A stretch of 64,000 nt of DNA from Oscillospiraceae bacterium CM (lineage in GTDB: Bacteria; Bacillota; Clostridia; Oscillospirales; Oscillospiraceae). The notes beneath the pieces are model-generated. The model did no database searches. It worked only from the letters and a program-made list of their open reading frames with translations, and was not told where the DNA came from. Shown piece by piece: positions 39,035 through 47,001 of this stretch; within the stretch, counting starts at the first letter, position 1; every line of letters starts with the position of its first letter. The stretch is taken from contig CP072107.1 in the NCBI GenBank assembly GCA_022870705.1, positions 186,001-250,000 of the forward strand, given 5' to 3'. The translations under genes were made by a program, and so were the position numbers.

Positions 39035-40749
39035 AGCTGTTCCCTTGTTTTAATAAATTCGCGGATATCGTCTGTGATGTTTTTCGTCCGGGTGTGATTG
39101 TCGCCGGTGCCGCAAATGCCGATAACCCCGCCGTTATAATGAACCGTTGCCGGGAAGAAGAAGCTGCACTCTTCTTTGCAGTCGGCGATACTGCAATGTT
39201 GGCCGGCCTTTTCGGCATCGAGCGCAATCTGATGATTGAGCGATCTGCTGTCGGTCGCCGCAATAACTAAAAAGGCGTTTTCAAGATCACGGGGCTCATA
39301 CGCTTTTTGGTACAGCGTAATTTCTTTTCGCTGATGAAAACCGTTGATTTCCTCATGGACGTCAGGGGCGATGACGGTGATCCGGCATGGATAGGACAAA
39401 AGTGTTTTAATGCGGCGGCAGGCTACCGGGCCAGCCCCGACAACGACGACTTCTTTACCGGAGAGATCCAGAAAGAGTGGAAAGCGCGGCGGCAAATTGG
39501 GCGAGTCGTTGTCCATCGGTTTGAGAGCCGCTTCATCCTGCATATCGGATATAAAGCTGGCGAACAGCTCATCGTCGGCGTTTTTCTCAAGACTCAGCAG
39601 AATATTCTCAACGACCTTTGAAACAGCCTGGCCAGCCGCATTGTGAACAAGCCGGCGGGCGCTGTCGTCAAGTGACACATGCCGCAGATTGTGGCGTATC
39701 CGTTCTGATACCTCTGTCGACGCGGCGACGCCGAGTTCTGTGATTTTCGGCATGAGAGAGCGCACGCGGCGCCAGCGGTCAAATTCCGCGATTTCCGCAT
39801 CAAGAATCGACAAAACCTGTCCAACAGCCGCATTTTCGGCGTCAAGCGCCATGCTCCCGCCGAGATGGTCTATATCGTAAAGCGTTATGTGCGGCAGCAC
39901 GCCGATTTGTGGGTTAATATCACGCGGTACGGCCAGATCAAACAGCATTTTTTCCGAACCGGTGAAATGCGTTTTGGCATCGTCGTACAAGAGCGTATAG
40001 TGCGGGCTTCTCGTCGCGCTGATGATGACCGCACTCGCGCCAAGCAGGCTATAACGCGCCTCATAATCAATCGCGCGGCAGCCCGGGGGAGCCGTTGTCG
40101 CGCCATTGCTGTATTGGCGCAGCGTGACGGTGACATCGGCACCCTCGCCAACAAGACTTTCTGCCGCCAGACGGCCCATCTCACCGCTGCCGATGACGAG
40201 GCAGGGCAGGCCGTTCAGGTCGCTGAATTTTTCTTTCAGGATTTCGACGGCCGTCATCGCGGCGGAGCAGTCAACCGGCGTCAAACGCACGGCTGTTTTC
40301 GCTTTCTTCGCGGCGGTGACGGCGCGGCGGAAGAGAGAATCGAGCACCGAGTCTGACGACCGGCTTGCCCGGGCAAAATCGATGGCTTCCTTGACCTGCG
40401 ATAAAATCTGTTCCTCACCGAAAATCAGGGATTTTAAACCCGCAGCAAGCTCAAACAGATGACGGACAGCCTCCTTGCCCACCCGGCAGGTAAAGAATTT
40501 TTTGTAGTTGGCAGCGTCGATGTGAAAGAGTTCACAAAGGATATCAAACGGGTTGTGCTTGGGTGCCCCCGTATGATGCGTCCAAAGCTCCATTCTGTTG
40601 CACGTGCTGATGATGACGCAGCCGGAAACGCCGGTGTATGAACCGACGCGGCCCAGCATCGCCGCCTGCGCCGTTTTCGTCAGCGCAAAGCGCTCTCTGT
40701 ATTCAATTGAGGCTTTATTGAAATCAATGCCCGCCATGCAGATGTTCAT
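39031..40749 (-). CDS. hemA: Fused glutamyl-tRNA reductase and precorrin-2 dehydrogenase
   Basis: 572 residues. Residues 1 to about 410 are HemA: nucleophile Cys in IISTCNRMEL, GEEQILSQVKEA, the NADPH loop VIGSGEMGRLAAE. From about 425 a second Rossmann domain (FLDLSGKEVVVVGAGPVACRR, FLVIAATDSRSLN, CKEECSFFFPATV) is a SirC/Met8-type precorrin-2 dehydrogenase that yields sirohydrochlorin. One chain thus holds the first committed step and the branch-point oxidation. Followed by hemC with a 4-nt overlap. Confidence 0.93.
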   Translation of the reverse strand: MNICMAGIDFNKASIEYRERFALTKTAQAAMLGRVGSYTGVSGCVIISTCNRMELWTHHTGAPKHNPFDILCELFHIDAANYKKFFTCRVGKEAVRHLFELAAGLKSLIFGEEQILSQVKEAIDFARASRSSDSVLDSLFRRAVTAAKKAKTAVRLTPVDCSAAMTAVEILKEKFSDLNGLPCLVIGSGEMGRLAAESLVGEGADVTVTLRQYSNGATTAPPGCRAIDYEARYSLLGASAVIISATRSPHYTLLYDDAKTHFTGSEKMLFDLAVPRDINPQIGVLPHITLYDIDHLGGSMALDAENAAVGQVLSILDAEIAEFDRWRRVRSLMPKITELGVAASTEVSERIRHNLRHVSLDDSARRLVHNAAGQAVSKVVENILLSLEKNADDELFASFISDMQDEAALKPMDNDSPNLPPRFPLFLDLSGKEVVVVGAGPVACRRIKTLLSYPCRITVIAPDVHEEINGFHQRKEITLYQKAYEPRDLENAFLVIAATDSRSLNHQIALDAEKAGQHCSIADCKEECSFFFPATVHYNGGVIGICGTGDNHTRTKNITDDIREFIKTREQL

Positions 40750-40752
40750 AGT

Positions 40753-41463
40753 TCACTTTCCGCCCATTGATTCGTTTTCTTTGACAACGATTATTGTGAA
40801 ATAACCAGGCACTTCCGAAACGTTCTCCAACGTGCCATAGACCTTCTCGTCAGGCATCCCGCAGCTGACAACCATATTGGCGTTTGCGGTGAGACCCAAA
40901 TCTGACAGCGCCGCCTTTACGTCGGGAAAGGCTTTGCCGCTCTTCATTAAAACTTTTGTGCCGGGCATGGCAAGATTTTCGCGGAGGCTGCCGTAAGATC
41001 CCGGGATGATATGCAGCGGCTGAGCCGTCTCGACAAGCGCGTCACCAAGCTTTGCCGAGACGGCACAGAATGACGGTACACCGGAAATAATTTCCGCCGT
41101 ATGGCCCATTCGCCGGATGAGGCGGTCTACGTAGATATACGTTGAATAAATACACGGGTCGCCAAGCGTGAGAAACGCCACATCCGCCCCGCCGTCAAGA
41201 TACGTGGCGATCGTTTCAGCCGCTTTTTCATGACAGGCGCGCAGGAGCGCCTGATCCCGCGTCATGGGCATGTCCAGCTCAACAAGCTGCTTGTCGACAA
41301 GCTCGGGCACGGCCTGCCGCGCGATGCTGAGGGCAACGCGCTCACCGTCTCCCGATTTCGGCACGACGATAATAGGGCATTTTCTGATAATGCGGGCGGC
41401 TTTGAGGGTGATGAGCTCCGGGTCACCCGGCCCGACGCCCACGCCATATAAAACTCCTGGCAT
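40753..41463 (-). CDS. cbiL: Cobalt-factor II (precorrin-2) C20-methyltransferase
   Basis: 236 residues of the tetrapyrrole methylase fold. YGVGVGPGDPELITLKA at the N-terminus, FLTLGDPCIYSTYIYVDRLI and GVPSFCAVSAKLG match CbiL/CobI. Transfers methyl from SAM to C20. Three nt before hemA, so it is part of the same operon. The anaerobic name is used because CbiX, CbiD and CbiG are also present. Confidence 0.93.
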   Translation of the reverse strand: MPGVLYGVGVGPGDPELITLKAARIIRKCPIIVVPKSGDGERVALSIARQAVPELVDKQLVELDMPMTRDQALLRACHEKAAETIATYLDGGADVAFLTLGDPCIYSTYIYVDRLIRRMGHTAEIISGVPSFCAVSAKLGDALVETAQPLHIIPGSYGSLRENLAMPGTKVLMKSGKAFPDVKAALSDLGLTANANMVVSCGMPDEKVYGTLENVSEVPGYFTIIVVKENESMGGK

Positions 41464-41472
41464 AACTGCTCC

Positions 41473-42330
41473 TTACTGATGGTTATGAGGCTCCGTGCCG
41501 AGAAGCTCTTTGATGCTCCGGCGTGCCTGCGAGATGGTGGAGGCCGTCGTGTCGACGTCGAGGTTATCCTTATTGTGCAGGATGTTCATCAAATGATTGA
41601 TACGCGGCAGGCGCAGATTGTGCGCCCGGAGAAAATCCGGCTCTGTGAACAGCCGTTCCGGCGTGCCGCTGAAGATCACCTTCCCCCGGTCGAGAACGAT
41701 CGCCTCGTCGCAATAGAGCGGGACGAGGTCAATGTCATGTGTGGAGATGATGATGGTGATGCCGCAAGCTGCCCTGATTTCCCGGAGCAGGTTTAATATT
41801 TCGCTCACGCCTTGCGGGTCAAGCCCGGCCGTCGGTTCATCAAGGATGATAACAGATGGCTCCATGACGAGAACGCCGGCGATAGCCACGCGCTTTTTCT
41901 GCCCGAAGCTCAAGGCATGCGTAGGCTTTGAAATGATGTGCCCAATGCCTGTTTGGCGGACGACACGATCAATCCGCGCCTCTATCTCCGCACGCGTGAG
42001 ACCAAGCTTCATAAGGCCGAAAGAGATATCTTTTGTGACGCTGGCGGAAAAGAGCTGGTCGTCCGGGTCTTGAAAGACAATACCGATCTTTCGCCTGATG
42101 TCCAGGAGATTCTTTTTACCATAATCAATCGCATGGCCCTCGAAGAAGACACGCCCGCTTTTCGGCGTCAGAACGCCGTTTAGATTGAGAAACAGCGTTG
42201 ACTTACCGGCACCGTTGCCGCCGAGAACGGCTGTTGTTATCCCCGCTTTGATGTCGAGGCTGACGTGGTCAAGCGCCGCTTCATCGTCCTCATAGCTGTA
42301 GCAAAGGTCTCTGACTTCAATGATGTTCAT
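41473..42330 (-). CDS. cbiO: Cobalt ECF transporter ATPase
   Basis: 285 residues. Walker A GGNGAGKST, Q-loop FQDPDDQLFSASV, signature LSFGQKKRVAIAGVLVMEP, Walker B VIILDEPTAGLD, switch His STHDIDLVP. Energises CbiMNQ cobalt uptake. Overlaps cbiQ by 4 nt; the C-terminal tail ends in HNHQ. Confidence 0.95.
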   Translation of the reverse strand: MNIIEVRDLCYSYEDDEAALDHVSLDIKAGITTAVLGGNGAGKSTLFLNLNGVLTPKSGRVFFEGHAIDYGKKNLLDIRRKIGIVFQDPDDQLFSASVTKDISFGLMKLGLTRAEIEARIDRVVRQTGIGHIISKPTHALSFGQKKRVAIAGVLVMEPSVIILDEPTAGLDPQGVSEILNLLREIRAACGITIIISTHDIDLVPLYCDEAIVLDRGKVIFSGTPERLFTEPDFLRAHNLRLPRINHLMNILHNKDNLDVDTTASTISQARRSIKELLGTEPHNHQ

Positions 42331-43103
42331 AGATAAAGCCTTTCAAGGATAGCGGCTGCCGTCAGGACGGTGACGGTGGCAAGGGTGAGCGCTGTTAATA
42401 TCCGGCTGGGCGCCTCTCGTTCGGTCAGAAGCTCAAAATTGCCGTCAAAGCCGCGTGACGCCAGCGCCACATTCACACGGTCAACACGCCGGAAGGCACG
42501 GAGGAAAACGCTCGTCACAAGCTCTGCCAAAGACGCCATGCTCCGTTTGAAACCGTCATACCCGAGCCTGGACGCCTGCGCCGTATGAATCTTCCCCGCT
42601 TCCTCCCAAATGACAAAAATAAAGCGGTAAATGAGCTCCATCAGTTCGACGAAAAGGCCGGGGGCTTTTCGCCGCAGCAGCGATAAAAAAGCGTTCATCG
42701 GTGTATTCAGCGAAAAGAAATAAAGGCAGGTGACAGCGCCAAGCGCTCGTAAAAAAATCATAATCCCGGTATCGAGCGACGCGGCGCTGATGCCGTATAT
42801 TCCGCCGAATAGAGAGATGGAGACAATGGAGACGTCCGTCGGACGAAGGCGGGTGATGAGAACGGTTATTGTCCCTGTTACGAGAAAAGTCAGGGGGATC
42901 GCTAAAAGGCGCAGGTAGCGCTGCCATCGACAGCCGCCCAAGAGGAGCGTAACTGCCGACATGATGATAATCGTTAACACGCTGACGAGCTCTGAGCCGG
43001 AAAAGAGACAGATAGCCATGACGGTCAGCGCATACAGGAGTTTCGTGCCGGCTTTGACCGGCGCCAGCTTTGACTGATAGGCGTATTGATCAATATGGCT
43101 CAA
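42327..43103 (-). CDS. cbiQ: Cobalt ECF transporter transmembrane subunit
   Basis: 258 residues with five or six membrane helices and two Ala-Arg coupling motifs (AQASRLGY and ALASRGFDG) that contact the ATPase. A TTG start at 43103 overlaps the cbiN stop (TTGA), fitting coupled translation. Confidence 0.93.
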   Translation of the reverse strand: MSHIDQYAYQSKLAPVKAGTKLLYALTVMAICLFSGSELVSVLTIIIMSAVTLLLGGCRWQRYLRLLAIPLTFLVTGTITVLITRLRPTDVSIVSISLFGGIYGISAASLDTGIMIFLRALGAVTCLYFFSLNTPMNAFLSLLRRKAPGLFVELMELIYRFIFVIWEEAGKIHTAQASRLGYDGFKRSMASLAELVTSVFLRAFRRVDRVNVALASRGFDGNFELLTEREAPSRILTALTLATVTVLTAAAILERLYL

Positions 43104-43387
43104 TTCTTGTCGCCCGCTTTGTATTTGGCTGACAGTCTGCCGAAGCCGAAACCAATAATCCCTGCGCCGATAGATGCCTGCAGCGCAAAGAGAAGAGACG
43201 CGATTTCGCCACTCGGCGGTTCAAAAAGTGCGTGCGCCCATGGTTTATAGTCCTTGTCAATTTCGGCGATAACAGATTGGGCCTGATCGTCTGATCCGCC
43301 GTATTCACCGCGTATAAACACCAATGGGATAGCGGCAATTATTACGACAAGAATGATAAGAAAAATATTTTTCTGCCAGAGTTTCAT
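43100..43387 (-). CDS. cbiN: Cobalt transporter accessory subunit CbiN
   Basis: 95 residues from ATG 43387 (GGGGGAT upstream): two membrane helices (about 5-25 and 65-85) with an extracytoplasmic loop, GEYGGSDDQAQ and YKPWAHALFEPPSGEIASLLFALQ typical of CbiN, which helps load cobalt into CbiM. The start used here avoids overlap with cbiM. Confidence 0.92.
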   Translation of the reverse strand: MKLWQKNIFLIILVVIIAAIPLVFIRGEYGGSDDQAQSVIAEIDKDYKPWAHALFEPPSGEIASLLFALQASIGAGIIGFGFGRLSAKYKAGDKN

Positions 43388-43403
43388 CGCTGTCTTATCC
43401 CCC

Positions 43404-44150
43404 TCAAATGGCCTGAAGTTCTTCAAGCTCCGGACGGCTGTATTTTTTGATGCCCTGATAGACGACCACGGTAAGGATGCCTTCTGAAATCGCCAGCGGT
43501 ATTTGTGTTACGGCAAAAACGCCCAGGAACTTGACAGCCGAAACAATAACGCCGCCAGACGGGTCCGGGAAGGCAAAGGCAAGCTGAAAGGATGTAACGA
43601 CATATGTAAACAGATCGCCGAGGAAAGCGGCAAGAAAAATGGCAACGCCGACCGGCGTTTTAAGCTTTTTAAAAAGCCAGTAGACACCGAAAGCCGCGAA
43701 AGGCCCGGCAATGCCCATGGAAAACGTGTTTGCACCCAAGGTGGTCAGACCGCCGTGGGCCAGCAGAATCGCCTGAAATAATAAAACAATGATGCCGATC
43801 ACTGACATGGATGTCGGCCCGAATAATACAGCACCAAGACCGACGCCCGTTGGATGTGAGCAACTGCCCGTAACAGACGGCAGCTTCAGCGCCGACAGAA
43901 CAAATGCAAAAGCGCCGCACATTGCCAGCAGTAAAAGCGTTTTTGAATTACCGGCAACTTTCTTTTTGATCGAGAAAAAGCCCTTCACGATAAACGGAAT
44001 GCATAACGCACCCCAGGCGATACACCAGAGGGGCGGCAGGAAGCCTTCCATAATGTGCATGGCACCGACGGTCATTGTTGGAAAGGCCAGCAGGATGGAT
44101 ACGATAACGGATGCTTTTAAGGCATTTTTTTCGCATAGCAGTTTATTCAT
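43404..44150 (-). CDS. cbiM: Cobalt ECF transporter substrate-binding membrane subunit
   Basis: 248 residues. A signal-like segment precedes [11 protein letters not shown]; after processing, the exposed Met-His-Ile-Met N-terminus binds Co2+ in CbiM proteins. [17 protein letters not shown] is another family mark. First gene of the long corrinoid operon. Its ATG overlaps the stop of a 24-codon leader frame (ATGA), and GGAGGGG lies 5 nt upstream, right after a terminator's T tract. Confidence 0.95.
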   Translation of the reverse strand: MNKLLCEKNALKASVIVSILLAFPTMTVGAMHIMEGFLPPLWCIAWGALCIPFIVKGFFSIKKKVAGNSKTLLLLAMCGAFAFVLSALKLPSVTGSCSHPTGVGLGAVLFGPTSMSVIGIIVLLFQAILLAHGGLTTLGANTFSMGIAGPFAAFGVYWLFKKLKTPVGVAIFLAAFLGDLFTYVVTSFQLAFAFPDPSGGVIVSAVKFLGVFAVTQIPLAISEGILTVVVYQGIKKYSRPELEELQAI

Positions 44151-44221
44151 GTTACCCCTCCAAAAAAATTTGCACCCTTCGATGAAAGGTGCATTCGACC
44201 GGCATGCCCTGTGCTGCCCAT
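44147..44221 (-). CDS. Leader peptide frame, second cobalamin riboswitch
   Basis: A 24-codon frame (starts [10 protein letters not shown], ends FFGGVT) with a very strong AAGGAGGGG 8 nt before its ATG. It reads right through the intrinsic terminator hairpin and T tract and its TGA overlaps the cbiM ATG. The Shine-Dalgarno lies in the 3' arm of the small hairpin 44235-44251. No homology is recognised; the value may lie in its translation, not its product. Confidence 0.6.
   Translation of the reverse strand: MGSTGHAGRMHLSSKGANFFGGVT
44162..44192 (-). terminator. Intrinsic terminator before cbiM
   Basis: On the minus strand GCACCTTTCATCGAAGGGTGC followed, after AAA, by seven T; the cbiM Shine-Dalgarno starts at once after the T tract. 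Forms the expression platform of the second riboswitch. The 21-nt element is 44172-44192 and the T tract 44162-44168. Confidence 0.88.
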
Positions 44222-44234
44222 AGAAATAACCCCT

Positions 44235-44405
44235 CCTTATGCTTCGTAAGGTATGGTTTTCCAGATCCGGCCGAGTATCCTGACTGATGCGTCATCGCTC
44301 GGGCCGCCTTCCCGGTTTCCCAGTGGCATGATGGCCGTCGCTCGGCAAATACAGTTGCGAGACAGTGCGGGATTCTCACCCAGCTTCCTGCGTGCCAGAT
44401 TTGTT
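44235..44405 (-). ncRNA. Adenosylcobalamin riboswitch 2 (cbiM-proximal)
   Basis: Read on the minus strand: GGGTGAGAATCCCGCACTGT, CGCAACTGTA, GCCACTGGGAAACCGGGAAGG and the B12 box AGTCAGGATAC (44275-44285), the conserved cobalamin aptamer core in order. It ends in a small hairpin CCTTA-7-TAAGG (44235-44251) of the P13 type, whose 3' arm carries the Shine-Dalgarno of the leader peptide. Controls the cbiM operon. Confidence 0.95.
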
Positions 44406-44430
44406 TCTTATTCAATTTTTATATTTCGAC

Positions 44431-44461
44431 AAAAAAATGCGCACCTTTTCGAAAAGGCGCG
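44431..44461 (-). terminator. Intrinsic terminator of riboswitch 1
   Basis: On the minus strand GCGCCTTTTCGAAAAGGTGCGC then ATTTTTTT, between the two tandem riboswitches. A complete expression platform of its own. Confidence 0.9.
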
Positions 44462-44482
44462 TTAAACCGTGCCGATATTCAT
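44462..44482 (-). CDS. Six-codon leader frame, first cobalamin riboswitch
   Basis: ATG AAT ATC GGC ACG GTT TAA (MNIGTV). It follows an AAGGGGGG (14 nt upstream; GAGG 4 nt upstream) and ends immediately before the terminator stem at 44461, so a ribosome at its stop codon would cover the 5' arm. It is the positional twin of the 24-codon frame; being so short it may be chance. Confidence 0.35.
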   Translation of the reverse strand: MNIGTV

Positions 44483-44500
44483 TCGGCCTCGGAATACCCC

Positions 44501-44672
44501 CCTTATACATCGTAAGGTCTGGTCTGGAAAAAACTCAACGCAGTATCCTGACTTGGGCATCTTCGCTCCGGCCGCCTTCCCGGTTTCCCAGTGGCAAATT
44601 GGCCGTTGCTCCGCTCTTACAGTTGCGAGACAGTGCGGGATTTTCACCCGACTTCCTGACGTCAAATTCGTT
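44501..44672 (-). ncRNA. Adenosylcobalamin riboswitch 1 (promoter-proximal)
   Basis: On the minus strand: GGGTGAAAATCCCGCACTGT, CGCAACTGTAAGAGCGG, GCCACTGGGAAACCGGGAAGG, B12 box AGTCAGGATAC (44543-44553), closely matching riboswitch 2. It too ends in CCTTA-7-TAAGG (44501-44517) overlapping AAGGGGGG. The pair is a duplicated module. Confidence 0.95.
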
Positions 44673-44696
44673 TATTAACTTGTCGATTTTGATTTC

Positions 44697-44724
44697 ATTA
44701 TACATAAAGTCACCGGAGAGTCAA
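44697..44724 (-). promoter_or_regulatory. Promoter of the cbiM-hem-cob operon
   Basis: On the minus strand TTGACT, 16-nt spacer, TATAAT, just upstream of riboswitch 1. Confidence 0.8.
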
Positions 44725-44782
44725 GCGTCTTTGAAAAATATCTGTCTTGGCGCACTCAAAACCGGCGGGTAAAAGATGAGCC

Positions 44783-44811
44783 TTGACAAAACGGTGACCG
44801 CCGGGTACAAT
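44783..44811 (+). promoter_or_regulatory. Promoter of the cbiD operon
   Basis: TTGACA, 17-nt spacer, TACAAT, start near 44818, at the start of riboswitch 3. It is divergent from the cbiM promoter, about 60 bp away. Confidence 0.82.
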
Positions 44812-44819
44812 GGGCGCAA

Positions 44820-45012
44820 ATTGATTCGCCGCGCGACGGAAGTTGGGTGAAAATCCCACGCGGAGCCGCCGCTGTAATGGTACCAGCGTGTTTCAAGAAG
44901 TCACTGTGACGCCTGTCATGGGAAGACGAAACAACGCGATGACGCCAGAGCCAGAATACCTGCGCTGCGATTATTTCATCACGGGCTGACGGACCTTTGG
45001 CCGGTGTAACGA
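44820..45012 (+). ncRNA. Adenosylcobalamin riboswitch 3 (cbiD operon)
   Basis: GACGGAAGTTGGGTGAAAATC, GGAGCCGCCGCTGTAATGG, GTCACTGTGACGCCTGTCATGGG(AAGACG), and the B12-box-type AGCCAGAATACCTGC (44949-44963) give the cobalamin aptamer on the plus strand. Unlike the two on the other strand, it has a different P6-P11 arm and no visible Shine-Dalgarno hairpin; it works with the terminator at 45038. Confidence 0.94.
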
Positions 45013-45037
45013 TTGCAAAGTTTTCTTTGCTTTTATT

Positions 45038-45070
45038 GCCCTTTCCGTCCGGGAAGGGCATTTATTTTTT
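45038..45070 (+). terminator. Intrinsic terminator of riboswitch 3
   Basis: GCCCTTTCC-GTCC-GGGAAGGGC followed by ATTTATTTTTT, 31 nt before cbiD. An upstream GCAAAG-TTTT-CTTTGC hairpin (45014-45029) may be part of the alternative fold. Confidence 0.88.
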
Positions 45071-45100
45071 TAAACCACAAAGACGAGACGGGGTGCGCTT

Positions 45101-46246
45101 TTGTCATTCGAGCATTATATTCAAAAAGGTGCGCAGAAGCTGCGCCTCGGCTACACAACGGGGACGTGCGCCGCGCTCGCGGCGAAAGCGGCCGCCGAAA
45201 TGCTTCTGACGGGGTTGATGGCAGAGACCATCAGCCTGACGACGCCGAAGGGCCTCGACGTGACGGTGCCAGTGCTCGGCGCGTCGTTTGATGACAAACA
45301 GGCCGCTTGCGCCGTCAGAAAAGACGCCGGTGACGACCCGGACGTCACCGACGGTATGCTGGTCTGCGCCCTTGTCAGCCGGGTGGACGAGCCGGGCATT
45401 ATGATTGACGGCGGTATCGGTGTTGGCCGCGTCACAAAGCCGGGCCTGAACCAGCCGGTCGGCGCGGCGGCGATAAACACGGTGCCGCGGCGAATGATCG
45501 CCGAGGAAGTGGCGCACATCTGCCAGCGTGTGCAATACACAGGCGGCCTGACGGTCGTCATCAGTATTCCCGAGGGGGAAGATCGCGCGAAGAAGACGTT
45601 TAACGAAAAGCTCGGCATTAAAGGCGGCCTGTCAGTTTTGGGGACAAGCGGTATCGTCGAACCGATGAGCACGCAGGCGCTGATTGATTGTATCGGGCTG
45701 GAACTGCGCGCCCTGGCAGCCGAAGGACATCGAAGCGTTGTTCTCACGCCGGGCAACTACGGCACGGCGTTTTTGTCCCGTTTTCCAAAGCTCCGCGCAG
45801 CCCCAACTGTAAAATTTTCAAATTTTATTGGCGAGGCGCTGCGCTTTGCGGTGCAGAGCGGCTTTCAAAAAATCCTTGTCGTCGGTCATCTTGGCAAGCT
45901 CGTCAAGCTGGCGGGCGGCATAATGAATACGCATTCCGGTGAAGCGGACTGCCGGGCGGAAATCCTCGCGGCGCATGCTGCACTCTGCGGCGCCGGGCAG
46001 CTGACCGTGCGCGCCATTATGGACAGCGCCGCAACGGACGCGTGTGTCGATATATTAATGCAAGCCGGTATCCGGGACGAGGTGCTCAAATCGCTCCTGA
46101 GCAAGATTGAAGAGCAGCTTCAAAGAAAAACGGGAGAAGCAACAGAAATCGGTGCCGTTCTGTTTTCAAATACATATGGCTTTCTCGGTCAGACGGCTTC
46201 GGCGGCATCTCTGATCGAATCATTCGGCTGGGAGGAAAACAAATGA
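45101..46246 (+). CDS. cbiD: Cobalt-precorrin-5B C1-methyltransferase
   Basis: 381 residues. LRLGYTTGTCAALAAKAA at the N-terminus, PEGEDRAKKTFNEKLGIKGGLSVLGTSGIVEPMS (in pieces) and VGHLGKLVKLAGG are CbiD marks. Acts at C1 in the anaerobic pathway. A TTG start at 45101 behind ACGGGGTG. It overlaps cbiF by 4 nt. Confidence 0.95.
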   Translation: MSFEHYIQKGAQKLRLGYTTGTCAALAAKAAAEMLLTGLMAETISLTTPKGLDVTVPVLGASFDDKQAACAVRKDAGDDPDVTDGMLVCALVSRVDEPGIMIDGGIGVGRVTKPGLNQPVGAAAINTVPRRMIAEEVAHICQRVQYTGGLTVVISIPEGEDRAKKTFNEKLGIKGGLSVLGTSGIVEPMSTQALIDCIGLELRALAAEGHRSVVLTPGNYGTAFLSRFPKLRAAPTVKFSNFIGEALRFAVQSGFQKILVVGHLGKLVKLAGGIMNTHSGEADCRAEILAAHAALCGAGQLTVRAIMDSAATDACVDILMQAGIRDEVLKSLLSKIEEQLQRKTGEATEIGAVLFSNTYGFLGQTASAASLIESFGWEENK

Positions 46247-47001
46247 TCTATTTTGTGGGGGCCGGCAGCGGCGCGCCAGATCTTATTACCATTCGCGGTG
46301 CCGAGCGCCTCAAGCAGGCCGATGTCATTATCTATGCTGGCAGCCTAGTCAATCCGGCGCTTTTATCATACGCGAAATCAGAATGTGCCGTTTATAACAG
46401 CGCTAAAATGACGCTTGAAGAAGTGCTGGACGTGATGACGTCGGCGGAGGCGGCGGGCAAAGACACCGTCCGCCTGCATACGGGCGACCCTTGCCTGTAT
46501 GGCGCCATCCGCGAGCAGATGGACAGGCTTGACGCTTGTGATATCGCTTATGAAAGCGTACCGGGCGTGTCCAGCTTCTGCGGCGCGGCGGCGGCACTTC
46601 GCGCCGAATACACGCTGCCGGACGTCAGCCAAAGCGTCGTCATTACCCGAATGGCGGGTCGCACACCGGTGCCCGAGCGGGAGAGCATCCGCAGCTTTGC
46701 CGCGCACGGCTGCACGATGGTGATTTTCTTAAGCTCCGGGCTGACAGAATCGCTCCAGAGGGAACTGCTTGAGGGCGGCTATCCGGGCGACACGCCCGCC
46801 GCCATCGTCTATAAGGCGACATGGCCCGATGAAAAGGTTTATCGGTGCACCGTTTCAACGATTCATCAGACCATGACGGAGAACAACATCAAGAATACGG
46901 CGCTGATTACAGTTGGCGGCTTTCTGGGAAATGAATACAACCGCTCGAAGCTGTATGATCCCGCCTTTACAACGCTTTTTCGCGAGGGCGTTTCGACATG
47001 A
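46243..47001 (+). CDS. cbiF: Cobalt-precorrin-4 C11-methyltransferase
   Basis: 252 residues, tetrapyrrole methylase. YFVGAGSGAPDLITIRGAERL, the LHTGDPCLYGAIREQM SAM region and VVITRMAGRTPVPERE identify CbiF/CobM. GGGAGG upstream; overlaps cbiG by 4 nt. Confidence 0.96.
   Translation: MIYFVGAGSGAPDLITIRGAERLKQADVIIYAGSLVNPALLSYAKSECAVYNSAKMTLEEVLDVMTSAEAAGKDTVRLHTGDPCLYGAIREQMDRLDACDIAYESVPGVSSFCGAAAALRAEYTLPDVSQSVVITRMAGRTPVPERESIRSFAAHGCTMVIFLSSGLTESLQRELLEGGYPGDTPAAIVYKATWPDEKVYRCTVSTIHQTMTENNIKNTALITVGGFLGNEYNRSKLYDPAFTTLFREGVST

Noticed and set aside
44152-44415. 87-codon frame within cobalamin riboswitch 2
   Set aside because: Overlaps conserved aptamer bases and has no ribosome site; the in-frame leader at 44221 is in another frame and better supported.
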